Assembly: GCA_027062035.1 (NCBI GenBank)
Contig: JAMOUL010000251.1
Coordinates: 1-7,200, forward strand
Length of the DNA: 7,200 nt
Source of the DNA: Candidatus Aminicenantota bacterium
GTDB taxonomy: Bacteria > Acidobacteriota > Aminicenantia > S016-38
Direction: 5' to 3'
Part shown: in pieces, positions 1-5,623 of the stretch
How positions within the stretch are numbered: position 1 is the stretch's first letter
Layout: each line of letters opens with the position of its first letter
The notes under the pieces: generated by a model
Seen by the model: only the letters and a program-made list of their open reading frames with translations
Told to the model about the DNA's origin: nothing
Databases searched by the model: none
Position numbers and translations under genes: made by a program

Positions 1-2
1 GA

Positions 3-362
3 GAGGACCTCTTTTTGATTTTAAACGCACTAAAGGACGCCAAGGACACTCCGGAAACCATGGTGGTAACCTCTGCCCTGGGAATGCTGAAGGAAGTAAA
101 GGTCGGTTACTGGAATGGTGACCACTACGAAATTCACGAATTTAAAGAACCGGTGGAGCTCCTTGGAATAAGCGGTCAGATATCCAAAACTGCTGATCCA
201 TTTTATCACTTCCATCTATTAATGGGAACATCCAGTGGAAAAGCGGTGGGAGGACATTTTCTTGAAGCCAGGGTATGTAATACTCTGGAGCTCTTCCTTA
301 TGGGAATACTGCATCCCATAAAAAGAGTTAAAAAGGGAAATCTTAAACTCATAGAGCTATGA
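3..362 (+). CDS. PPC/DUF296-domain protein, 5' end outside window
   Basis: This is the C-terminal part of a small PPC-domain (DUF296, plants-and-prokaryotes-conserved) protein. The frame is open to the left edge and its first codons read EDLF, matching the G-E-D-L motif usually near the N-terminus of the family. The true start is therefore probably only a few codons outside the window, and the in-window TTG at 15 is not the start. Visible family hallmarks are the G-Y-W strand, the E-P-V-E-L-L-G-I-S-G-Q-I segment, the His-rich FYHFHLLMG and the G-G-H-F-L-E-A motif near the end. Solved bacterial members are trimers, some binding metal through these histidines. The biochemical role of stand-alone bacterial PPC proteins is largely unknown; DNA binding is known only for plant proteins that add AT-hooks. 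The stop lies 9 bp before cutA, so the two are probably cotranscribed. Family assignment is firm, function open. Confidence 0.85.
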   Translation, partial: EDLFLILNALKDAKDTPETMVVTSALGMLKEVKVGYWNGDHYEIHEFKEPVELLGISGQISKTADPFYHFHLLMGTSSGKAVGGHFLEARVCNTLELFLMGILHPIKRVKKGNLKLIEL

Positions 363-371
363 GGGGGTTAT

Positions 372-692
372 ATGGACGAATACATTATGGTTTTAACAAC
401 CACCGACAGTAAAGAAGTGGCAGAAGGCATTGCAGAACGACTTGTAGAGAAAAAACTTGCAGCCTGTGTCCAGATAATTGGCCCCATAAAGAGTGTTTAT
501 CGCTGGAAGAAAAAAGTGGAAAAGGCTGAAGAATGGCTGTGCTTCATAAAAACCAGAGCCAGCCTGTTTTCGGAGCTGGAGCGTGTTATCAAGCAAATTC
601 ACCCTTATGAGGTTCCAGAAATAATAGCATTGCCCATAGTTAACGGAAGCTCAGACTACCTTGACTGGCTTCAGAGGGAAACCGAAAGCTGA
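372..692 (+). CDS. cutA: CutA1-family divalent-cation tolerance protein
   Basis: A 106-residue protein covering the full usual length of CutA1, a small, very stable cytoplasmic homotrimer with a ferredoxin-like fold. It was originally linked to copper and divalent-cation tolerance in E. coli, although its molecular role remains unsettled. The conserved blocks appear in order: the N-terminal strand ending VLTTTDS (about residues 7-13), the K-K-L-A-A-C-V-Q-I block with the family Cys (28-36), the S-V-Y-R-W-K segment (41-46), the core strand W-L-C-F-I-K-T (55-61) and the hallmark H-P-Y-E-V-P-E-I-I-A-L-P (about 77-88). The ATG is preceded by a purine-rich GAGGGGG overlapping the stop of the PPC gene, so translational coupling is likely. 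No export signal is visible. Identity is confident; linkage with the PPC gene looks operonic. Confidence 0.95.
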   Translation: MDEYIMVLTTTDSKEVAEGIAERLVEKKLAACVQIIGPIKSVYRWKKKVEKAEEWLCFIKTRASLFSELERVIKQIHPYEVPEIIALPIVNGSSDYLDWLQRETES

Positions 693-743
693 TCGACTTT
701 TATTTTATGATAAATTACTTTACCAGAAAAGTGTTTTATTAAT

Positions 744-772
744 TAGAAATTTTATAATAGGATGCGTATAAT
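744..772 (+). promoter_or_regulatory. Candidate sigma-70-type promoter for the bactofilin-like gene
   Basis: A perfect TATAAT at 767-772 lies 17 bp downstream of TAGAAA (744-749, 4 of 6 matches to TTGACA). The expected transcription start is near 779, giving a leader of about 24 nt that carries the AGGAGG ribosome site at 791-796. A second TATAAT at 753-758 has no comparable -35 box. This is a pattern match only. Confidence 0.45.
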
Positions 773-802
773 AAATGTAACAAACGAAAAAGGAGGCCTA
801 CC

Positions 803-1939
803 ATGAAAAAATTGTTTATTCTGGTGCTGGTAATTGCCGTAGCTTTTCCTGTTTTTTCAGCAAACTTCAAAACAGGGAAAACAGCAAAAATTGAGAATAT
901 GACAGGGGACCTCTACTCATCGTCAGAAGACCTTGAGATTGTAACCCTGGATGGAGATCTTTTTGGAATAGCAAGAACAGCAACAGTGCTTAAAGAGCTC
1001 AACGGAGGAATAACCTATGCGGGGGAAAAACTTCTTATAACAGGTACCGTCGCCAGAAGTGTAAGATTTATAGGAAGAGTCCTTGAGATTGATGGCGAAG
1101 TTAAGGGGGATATTTTCTTTATGGGTCAGGAACTTCGCATAAATAAGGACGCTAAAATTGGGGGAGAGGTATATGCAGCAGGAGCAGAAATCACAATTAA
1201 CGGTGAGGTAACTGGTCCGGTTCATGTGGGCTGCGATGAGTTCATTCTCAGGGGGGTAATAAACTCCAATGCAAATGTCAAGGCAAAAAAAATCAGGATA
1301 CTGGAAGGTGCAAGAATAGAGGGAAATCTCGATTACTGGACCCAAAAAGCCATCACATTTCCGGAAGGAACAATAGGTGGAAAGGCAGTATTCCACATCA
1401 TCGGAACGAAAAAGAAGGCGAAGGAAAAAGAAAAATTAGAAAAGAAAGCAAAGGGAAAACCAGAAAAGAAGGGTAAGGGATTTCCATTCTTCCCTTCCTG
1501 GTTCAAAGTTGCATGGTTTATAAGTTCCCTTCTCCTTGGATATATAGCCTTCCTTCTTTTCCCGGGACAGATAAAGAAATTTAACGAAGAGATCATCGCA
1601 AGGCCTCTCAGAGCATTTCTTCTGGGCGCGGCCTCCATATTAATTATATTGCTACTTATTGTTATATTCTTTGTACTTGTCTTTACCATCCCCATGAACA
1701 TGGTTATTATTCCGATGTTCCTGATCTTTCTGTACTTTGGAAAGCTCCTCGCAGGATTTGCCATTGGCTACATAATTCTAAAGGGAATTTTCAAAAAGGA
1801 AGTTACTGTATGGCTTACCTATCCGGTGGGACTTGTGGCTCTTGTAATACTCAGTTTCATTCCATATATCGGCTGGCTGCTGATGCTTATTGCAAGGCTC
1901 TGGGGATTCGGAGGATTTTTCTATAAGGTAAAAGTCTAA
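803..1939 (+). CDS. Exported bactofilin-like beta-helix protein with four C-terminal membrane helices
   Basis: A 378-residue protein in three parts. Residues 1-19 form a Sec-type signal peptide (MKK, a hydrophobic core, then V-F-S before Ala). Residues about 30-200 are rich in short turns with Gly and alternating hydrophobics, such as ITGTV, IDGEVKGDI and INGEVTGPV. This is the parallel beta-helix pattern of bactofilins (polymer-forming cytoskeletal, CcmA-like). Residues 203-225 form a basic linker with 13 Lys and 4 Glu. Four hydrophobic segments follow at about 235-253, 271-296, 300-326 and 337-364, the last ending in the P-Y-I-G-W-L pattern common in such C-terminal modules. Positive charges between segments 1-2 and 3-4 put those loops inside, so the beta-helix and linker face outward, agreeing with the signal peptide. 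AGGAGG lies 6 nt before the ATG. Classic bactofilins are cytoplasmic scaffolds; this one probably is not. Its exact role is unknown. Confidence 0.8.
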   Translation: MKKLFILVLVIAVAFPVFSANFKTGKTAKIENMTGDLYSSSEDLEIVTLDGDLFGIARTATVLKELNGGITYAGEKLLITGTVARSVRFIGRVLEIDGEVKGDIFFMGQELRINKDAKIGGEVYAAGAEITINGEVTGPVHVGCDEFILRGVINSNANVKAKKIRILEGARIEGNLDYWTQKAITFPEGTIGGKAVFHIIGTKKKAKEKEKLEKKAKGKPEKKGKGFPFFPSWFKVAWFISSLLLGYIAFLLFPGQIKKFNEEIIARPLRAFLLGAASILIILLLIVIFFVLVFTIPMNMVIIPMFLIFLYFGKLLAGFAIGYIILKGIFKKEVTVWLTYPVGLVALVILSFIPYIGWLLMLIARLWGFGGFFYKVKV

Positions 1940-1941
1940 AG

Positions 1942-1965
1942 GAGCAAGAATAGGTTTTATTGCTC
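1942..1965. terminator. Short inverted repeat between convergent genes, possible weak terminator
   Basis: GAGCAA (1942-1947) pairs with TTGCTC (1960-1965) around a 12-nt loop, directly after the stop of the bactofilin-like gene and ending at the stop codon of the convergent pseudopilin gene. The stem is only 6 bp and the following tract (TATCTTAATCTT on plus, CTTTAGACTTTT on minus) is an imperfect T-run. Position supports a bidirectional terminator; strength does not. Confidence 0.35.
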
Positions 1966-2582
1966 TATCTTAATCTTACGCCGATGTCATCATCATACAG
2001 GCGGGCACGCGTTTTGAGCTGAGAAACAGGTGTGTCCGCCTGCCCATCTGGACCGGCAGACCATACATACACCGCTCTGTTAAACCAGGTTGCAACAGAG
2101 GGCCATGTATACCTTACATTGGAAGAATAGTGATTTCCCCAGGGATCAGGTTTTATTCCACTCAAATAAGGACCACGCCAGGCACAGGAACCCGTGGTGG
2201 GATAATGCCTTCTTCTCCTTCCCCCCAGGGTATTTTTTATTAACTGATTGGTAAAAGTATCCTTGGCTGCCCTTATAATCTTCCACCAGCCCTTACATCT
2301 ATTTCCATTTCCGCATCCATCACCATCGTATCTTCCTGCATTTCCAACACTGTAAAGTAAACGAAGATTTGGAGAAAGATTCCTTCGGCGGGTATTTGGC
2401 CAGCGACATACATCCTTATAAAAATTAACCATCCCTGCAGCGATTACCTGAACTTCGTTTCTTGCCCTTGCCACCCTGGCTTCATTTATGGACTTTTCCA
2501 CCACAGGTACAAGAATTGCAGCAAGTATGGCAACCACTCCAAGGACTACTATCATCTCAATTAGTGTAAACCCCCTCTTCAT
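1965..2582 (-). CDS. GspG-like type II secretion/type IV pilus pseudopilin with internal insertion
   Basis: A 205-residue prepilin. The N-terminus MKRG-FTLIE is a canonical class III prepilin signal: PilD-type peptidase would cut after Gly4, methylate Phe5 and leave Glu9 as the conserved fifth mature residue. A hydrophobic helix continues to about residue 28. The C-terminus has the major-pseudopilin (GspG) pattern: P-D-P-W-G-N-H-Y (145-152), then V-W-S-A-G-P-D-G (173-180) and a terminal D-D-D-I-G (197-201), the region that forms a calcium-binding loop in GspG proteins. GspG proteins are usually about 140-150 residues. The extra length here is a central stretch (about 59-135) with four cysteines (59, 90, 96, 133), a D-G-D-G-C-G-N-G segment and an R-R-R-R run. 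It begins 19 bp after the HemW-like gene without a recognisable Shine-Dalgarno. No secretion ATPase, secretin or peptidase gene is in view, so it may serve a system encoded elsewhere. Confidence 0.85.
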   Translation of the reverse strand: MKRGFTLIEMIVVLGVVAILAAILVPVVEKSINEARVARARNEVQVIAAGMVNFYKDVCRWPNTRRRNLSPNLRLLYSVGNAGRYDGDGCGNGNRCKGWWKIIRAAKDTFTNQLIKNTLGGRRRRHYPTTGSCAWRGPYLSGIKPDPWGNHYSSNVRYTWPSVATWFNRAVYVWSAGPDGQADTPVSQLKTRARLYDDDIGVRLR

Positions 2583-2601
2583 AACTAATATTTTATGCTT
2601 T

Positions 2602-3666
2602 TTATCCTATAATTTCCAGTATTATCGAATTCATAATAAAAAATTTATCTTTTTTTATTTTTATAACATTCTCCGAAACAGATACAAGGTCCTGCATTTT
2701 TTTTGCCCGTTCTATAAACATGGATGCTTTCTTTTTTTCTTCAGGAGAGAACCTCACCCCATCTACCAGTCTGAGGCCCATCATAATTTTTTCTCTTAAA
2801 AAATCCTCTTCCCCCAGCTCAAAGACCTGCCCTGGAATTTTTTCCCTTCTTTTCCATGCCCCTATATATGCCATTAAAGACTTCCTGTTTTCCCATCTCC
2901 TTCGTCCGTAAAGACTGGCAGCTGCCGGACCCAATCCTATAAAGGGATGAAACTTCCAGTACTTCAAATTATGATAGGATTCAAAACCGGGCCTTGCGAA
3001 ATTGGAAACCTCATACTGAGCAAAACCCATGGACTCAAGAAAATCCCTTGCCTCATAATACTGTTTTTCAAGCTCATTATCATCAGGGCTCTTCCTGCCC
3101 TGCAGGGGAAAATAACGGGGAATCTCCAGCAAATAATAGCTTATGTGAGTGGGCTCAAGGCGTATAGCAGTTCCAAGGTCTTCCAAAACCTCCTTTAACC
3201 TGTAACCCGGGATTCCGTAGAGAATATCCAGATTTATATCCTCAAAACCTGCTTCTCTGGCCTCCTCCACCCTTCTAAAAATATCCTCAGGACTATGCCT
3301 CCTACCGAGATAGGAAAGGATTTCGCTGCTGAAGGATATGGCGGCTATACTAACCCGGTTAAACCCGAGGTCCTTTAAAAAACTGAAATCCACCTTATCT
3401 TCAGGATTAACCTCTATGGCTACTTCCTTTGTGTCAGAATGAACAAATTTGCCTGCCAGTTTTTCCAGTGAATTTCGAGAAAGGACCGAAGGAGTACCCC
3501 CTCCAAGGTATAATGTATCGTTCCGTTCTGGTAACTCACTGGCTTCGTAAAGAACTGCTTTTAAATATTCATCCTCAAGTTCACTCCTGTAGGGCACGGT
3601 AAAGAAATGGCAATAGGGACACTTGTTTCTGCAGAATGGAACATGCACATAAAGGCCTATCATCAT
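2602..3666 (-). CDS. HemW-like radical SAM protein (HemN/HemW family)
   Basis: A 354-residue radical SAM protein of the HemW group, heme-binding relatives of coproporphyrinogen III dehydrogenase HemN, often misannotated as the oxidase. The N-terminus carries H-V-P-F-C-R-N-K-C-P-Y-C, giving the CxxxCxxC iron-sulfur cysteines C12, C16 and C19 followed by x-Phe, as in HemW rather than CxC as in HemN. Further hallmarks are L-G-G-G-T-P-S (54-60), E-V-N-P (85-88), L-G-R-R-H-S (120-125), Y-G-I-P-G (150-154), H-I-S-Y-Y-L-L-E (174-181), Y-E-V-S-N-F-A (218-224), the HNxxYW motif (232-237) and M-G-L-R-L-V-D-G-V (296-304). Two motifs are altered: the usual GVQS is AAIS (108-111) and GPGAHS is GPAAAS (246-251). 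The protein is slightly short at the C-terminus. No Shine-Dalgarno precedes either tandem ATG (3664-3666, 3661-3663); the second gives the family-like MIGLYVHVPF. The pseudopilin gene follows after 19 bp. Confidence 0.88.
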   Translation of the reverse strand: MMIGLYVHVPFCRNKCPYCHFFTVPYRSELEDEYLKAVLYEASELPERNDTLYLGGGTPSVLSRNSLEKLAGKFVHSDTKEVAIEVNPEDKVDFSFLKDLGFNRVSIAAISFSSEILSYLGRRHSPEDIFRRVEEAREAGFEDINLDILYGIPGYRLKEVLEDLGTAIRLEPTHISYYLLEIPRYFPLQGRKSPDDNELEKQYYEARDFLESMGFAQYEVSNFARPGFESYHNLKYWKFHPFIGLGPAAASLYGRRRWENRKSLMAYIGAWKRREKIPGQVFELGEEDFLREKIMMGLRLVDGVRFSPEEKKKASMFIERAKKMQDLVSVSENVIKIKKDKFFIMNSIILEIIG

Positions 3667-3726
3667 CCATATTTTACTACTGAACCTGAACCTTTATATA
3701 TCGTAAAATATAAGTGGAGGTGCAAA
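3667..3726. promoter_or_regulatory. Divergent intergenic region with tandem TGAACC and AT-rich boxes
   Basis: These 60 bp separate the HemW-like gene (minus) from the secreted-protein gene (plus) and must hold promoters for both unless one is read from further away. Visible elements are TGAACC twice in tandem (3681-3692), TATATAT (3695-3701), TAAAAT on plus (3704-3709) and TAAAAT on minus (3676 down to 3671). The Shine-Dalgarno GGAGGT for the plus gene is at 3716-3721. No convincing -35 box is seen on either strand. Confidence 0.4.
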
Positions 3727-4302
3727 ATGAGAAAGATACTGGTACTCCTTTTATTATCAACTCTCAGTTTTTCTCAGGTCCTCATGAAAATGAATATAAA
3801 CTCTTCAGGTGAAAAGGCCCAAATTATAATGCCCGATGCCATATTCCTTAAAGGTTACACAATGCGATTTAAGGGAGAAAAGGTGGATCTGGGGATACTA
3901 AAGGAAAAAGGAAAAATCTTTATTGCAACCGACGGAGAAAAAATGGAAATTTCCCTTGAACCATATAAATTGAGGGGCATTGATCCGGAGGGAAAATACA
4001 CCAAATTCAAGCTCAGGGTAGAAGGTGAAGATTCTATTTCCATAACGTTACCCCTGTGGTTACTGAGGGCAGTCTTCTCGGTAGTAAAACCGCTGATTCA
4101 GGTATCCCATGAAAAGGTTGTTATGGAGTACAGGAATACCAGAGTAAAATACAGAGAAGAAGACCCCCTTGCCGAAAAAGCTGCAAAACTTGTTTTAGAT
4201 TTTATCACCTCTCCTCATAAATTTATAGGAGGATATGCAGGCCCCATAAAATTCCTGCACATAGAAGAAGAAAACGAAACAGTGGATATTACCCTCGAGT
4301 AA
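3727..4302 (+). CDS. Secreted protein of unknown function
   Basis: A 191-residue protein I do not recognise. The start at 3727 is chosen because GGAGGT lies 5 nt upstream and it gives a clean Sec signal peptide (MRK, a Leu-rich core, then L-S-F-S before Gln17). The frame stays open back to 3607, but that would run into the divergent HemW-like gene and bury the signal peptide. The mature part is mostly short charged and hydrophobic strands (residues 20-105), followed by an amphipathic stretch L-P-L-W-L-L-R-A-V-F-S-V-V (108-120), a charged helix with E-E-D-P-L-A-E-K-A (144-152), and a terminal strand ending V-D-I-T-L-E. No cysteines or lipobox are present. It is probably soluble or peripherally membrane-bound outside the cytoplasm. 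It converges on the BamC-like lipoprotein gene with a 68-bp gap. Coding status is well supported; function unknown. Confidence 0.75.
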   Translation: MRKILVLLLLSTLSFSQVLMKMNINSSGEKAQIIMPDAIFLKGYTMRFKGEKVDLGILKEKGKIFIATDGEKMEISLEPYKLRGIDPEGKYTKFKLRVEGEDSISITLPLWLLRAVFSVVKPLIQVSHEKVVMEYRNTRVKYREEDPLAEKAAKLVLDFITSPHKFIGGYAGPIKFLHIEEENETVDITLE

Positions 4303-4314
4303 TATTTGTAGTGA

Positions 4315-4335
4315 ATATTTTCGGGTAAAAATTCT
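4315..4335 (+). terminator. AT-rich hairpin downstream of the secreted-protein gene
   Basis: GAAT-A-TTTT pairs with AAAA-ATTC around a CGGGT loop, giving 8 bp with one bulged base just after the stop. A pyrimidine run (TCTCTCTC) follows rather than a true T-tract. It sits where a terminator between convergent genes is expected but is weak. Confidence 0.25.
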
Positions 4336-4370
4336 CTCTCGAAAAACAATTCGTAGGGCAATTCTAAATA

Positions 4371-4919
4371 CTATTGCTTCTCTTTGTCAGGAAATTTCCT
4401 GGCTTTCTCAGATTTCTCCGAAACATTAGCACGGACAGCATCAAGGATCATATCTTCAATAACGCCTTTAGTTCTGCAGGGGATCCAGGTTTTATGTACG
4501 TTATCCTCAAAGGTAGAAAACTTGGTTCTTATTACCACACGGGTAGTCCCTTCGCTTATTGGTTCCACTATAATACTCACAACTCCCCTGTATAACCACC
4601 AGTGCCCGAATACTACGGACGGACACTTAAATAGAGGTTGATTACTCGAATAATCCCTTTCAACCTCCCTTTCTCCGGACTCTGCAACTATTAATCCACT
4701 TTCCTTTTCAATCGCTTTAATTTCAAAATCTATACCAATTAAGTAGTCCAGGATAGTATTCCAGACCAGGTCAAAGGGAGCATTAAAATCCTCTACACTG
4801 TTTACAGGAGGGGGAAGAGGTGGAGGAGAAGTTGGAGGAATTCCCCGCACCACACTGTGGACTGTACACCCATAAGATATAAGAACAATTAAAGGTAAAA
4901 TAGCAAAGACCCTTTTCAT
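4371..4919 (-). CDS. Probable lipoprotein with BamC-like domain
   Basis: A 182-residue exported protein. The start is the ATG at 4917-4919, because AGGAGG (complement of 4925-4930) lies 5 nt upstream; a GTG two codons earlier is part of the ribosome site itself. The N-terminus MKR plus a hydrophobic core ends at S-Y-G-C18. This is lipobox-like in its final Gly-Cys, but Ser at -3 is atypical. A Pro-rich tether (28-39) follows, then a domain starting F-N-A-P-F-D-L-V-W (45-53) and continuing I-D-F-E-I-K-A-I-E-K-E-S-G-L-I (63-77). This is the helix-strand signature of BamC/NlpB-like lipoprotein domains, in which a short domain follows a disordered linker. C99 and C148 could form a disulfide. The highly charged C-terminal tail (168-182) is probably disordered. 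Homology to BamC is by pattern only, so a role in outer-membrane assembly is not established. Confidence 0.72.
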   Translation of the reverse strand: MKRVFAILPLIVLISYGCTVHSVVRGIPPTSPPPLPPPVNSVEDFNAPFDLVWNTILDYLIGIDFEIKAIEKESGLIVAESGEREVERDYSSNQPLFKCPSVVFGHWWLYRGVVSIIVEPISEGTTRVVIRTKFSTFEDNVHKTWIPCRTKGVIEDMILDAVRANVSEKSEKARKFPDKEKQ

Positions 4920-4930
4920 TTTCACCTCCT

Positions 4931-5184
4931 TCTTTTACGTTATTTTTAACTGCAAAAACCATTCCACCTTTAAACCCCATAAGAACAGGTATTATATCCT
5001 GTCCTGTTCTCTTTTTTGGACATTTACTTTTGTTAGAAAGATACATTTTTATAAATTGAACACGGGTAATTTGTTCCGCCTCCTGGTTTGATTCCGCTAT
5101 TTCTTATTAAAATATGACAAACAGTTATTGTTCCCCGGAGAAGAGCGATATTGACATATCCTGGCTATGGAATCGTCTAATCCA
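4931..5184. other. Intergenic stretch without a supported gene
   Basis: Between the lipoprotein and the Cys-rich protein genes, about 250 bp hold no gene I can defend. Besides the inverted repeat at 4982-5010, there is a small perfect palindrome GATAT-TGAC-ATATC at 5148-5161 just downstream of the Cys-rich gene's stop (minus sense), too short and lacking a T-run to be called a terminator. A minus-strand frame open from 5164 to 5033 has no start codon. Confidence 0.5.
4982..5017 (+). terminator. Inverted repeat followed by T-run (terminator-like, or operator)
   Basis: AGAACAGG (4982-4989) is perfectly complementary to CCTGTTCT (5003-5010), and TTTTTT follows at 5012-5017. On the plus strand this has the form of an intrinsic terminator, with an 8-bp stem and 13-nt loop. 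However, no plus-strand gene ends nearby. On the minus strand the loop contains TATAAT (complement of 4991-4996) about 70 bp before the lipoprotein start, so the dyad could instead be an operator around a -10 box. CCTGT occurs twice in tandem (4998-5002, 5003-5007), allowing an alternative shorter hairpin. Confidence 0.4.
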
Positions 5185-5529
5185 TTAATGGGTAGCGCTA
5201 CATGAAATGCCCTTGGACTCGCATTGCACAACAGTTACAAGGGCCGGGGAGCACGCATATTTACCATTGGGCCATAAGGTCTCCACCAGATATTTGGTGC
5301 CCGCAGCAAAATCCCTTTTTAACGTCTCTCCTTTGTTTATAAAACCATAATCAACGCCGTCGATCCTGACCCTGATTGAATCATTGGTATTGTTTGTAAC
5401 GGTAAGCGTGCCTGTATTATTTCTTGCACATTTACTCACAAGGGAACAGCCATTGAAGCCGGAAAATACTAACAGGCCAAGTATTGTTAGAATGGTAAAA
5501 ATATAGGTATTTTTCTTCTTAAGTATCAT
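5185..5529 (-). CDS. Small Cys-rich exported protein, possible lipoprotein, PEGA-like fold
   Basis: A 114-residue exported protein. AGGAGG (complement of 5539-5544) abuts the upstream TTG at 5538 and so cannot serve it; the ATG at 5527-5529, 9 nt away, is the likely start. The N-terminus (M-I-L-K-K-K then a hydrophobic core, residues 9-23) ends F-N-G-C28. This is a possible but non-canonical lipobox, so the protein could be a lipoprotein or simply anchored. The mature part is a compact beta-rich domain: T-L-T-V-T-N-N-T (41-48), I-R-V-R-I-D-G (52-58), then K-G-E-T (66-69) and an aromatic strand with W-P-N-G. It resembles small PEGA-like domains, in which a strand-turn with I-D-G is typical. 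Cysteines at 34, 93, 103 and 110 could form two disulfides outside the cytoplasm. Some stretches look more G+C-rich than neighbours. Function unknown. Confidence 0.68.
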   Translation of the reverse strand: MILKKKNTYIFTILTILGLLVFSGFNGCSLVSKCARNNTGTLTVTNNTNDSIRVRIDGVDYGFINKGETLKRDFAAGTKYLVETLWPNGKYACSPALVTVVQCESKGISCSATH

Positions 5530-5623
5530 CTTAATCAACCTCCTATATTTAATCTATTTATTTCCATAAAACAGTAAAAACTTAATTGGGAGGCTTTTTC
5601 GGCGGGATAACGAAAAATAAAAA

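Noticed and set aside
923..1396. Minus-strand 157-codon open frame
   Set aside because: It lies wholly opposite the bactofilin-like gene and has a Cys/Tyr/Ser-rich composition typical of antisense frames, with no domain pattern.
1333..1764. Minus-strand 143-codon open frame
   Set aside because: Opposite the Lys-rich linker and membrane segments of the same gene; the Phe-rich sequence is simply the complement of AAG/AAA codons.
2488..3198. Plus-strand open frames of 63-103 codons
   Set aside because: They are antisense to the well-supported HemW-like and pseudopilin genes and carry no recognisable motifs.
3607..3726. N-terminal extension of the secreted-protein frame back to 3607
   Set aside because: It would overlap the divergent HemW-like coding region and hide a clean signal peptide that has its own GGAGGT site.
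4783..5046. Minus-strand 87-codon open frame overlapping the lipoprotein N-terminus
   Set aside because: It runs out of frame through the lipoprotein's signal and Pro-rich region and lacks a ribosome site; the lipoprotein frame is better supported.
5033..5164. Minus-strand open stretch of about 43 codons with a protein-like Gly/Cys C-terminus
   Set aside because: It contains no ATG, GTG or TTG start. It could be a gene remnant, but a frame this short is expected by chance.
5151..5181. Perfect TTGACA (5151-5156) on plus with TCTAAT 19 bp later
   Set aside because: The spacing is poor, the -10 is weak, and it would only drive antisense RNA into the Cys-rich gene; it also overlaps a short palindrome.
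5595..5617. TTTTTCG/CGAAAAA hairpin upstream of mnmA as a riboswitch or terminator
   Set aside because: A 7-bp, mostly A-T stem with the T-run inside the stem rather than after it, and no recognisable riboswitch core.
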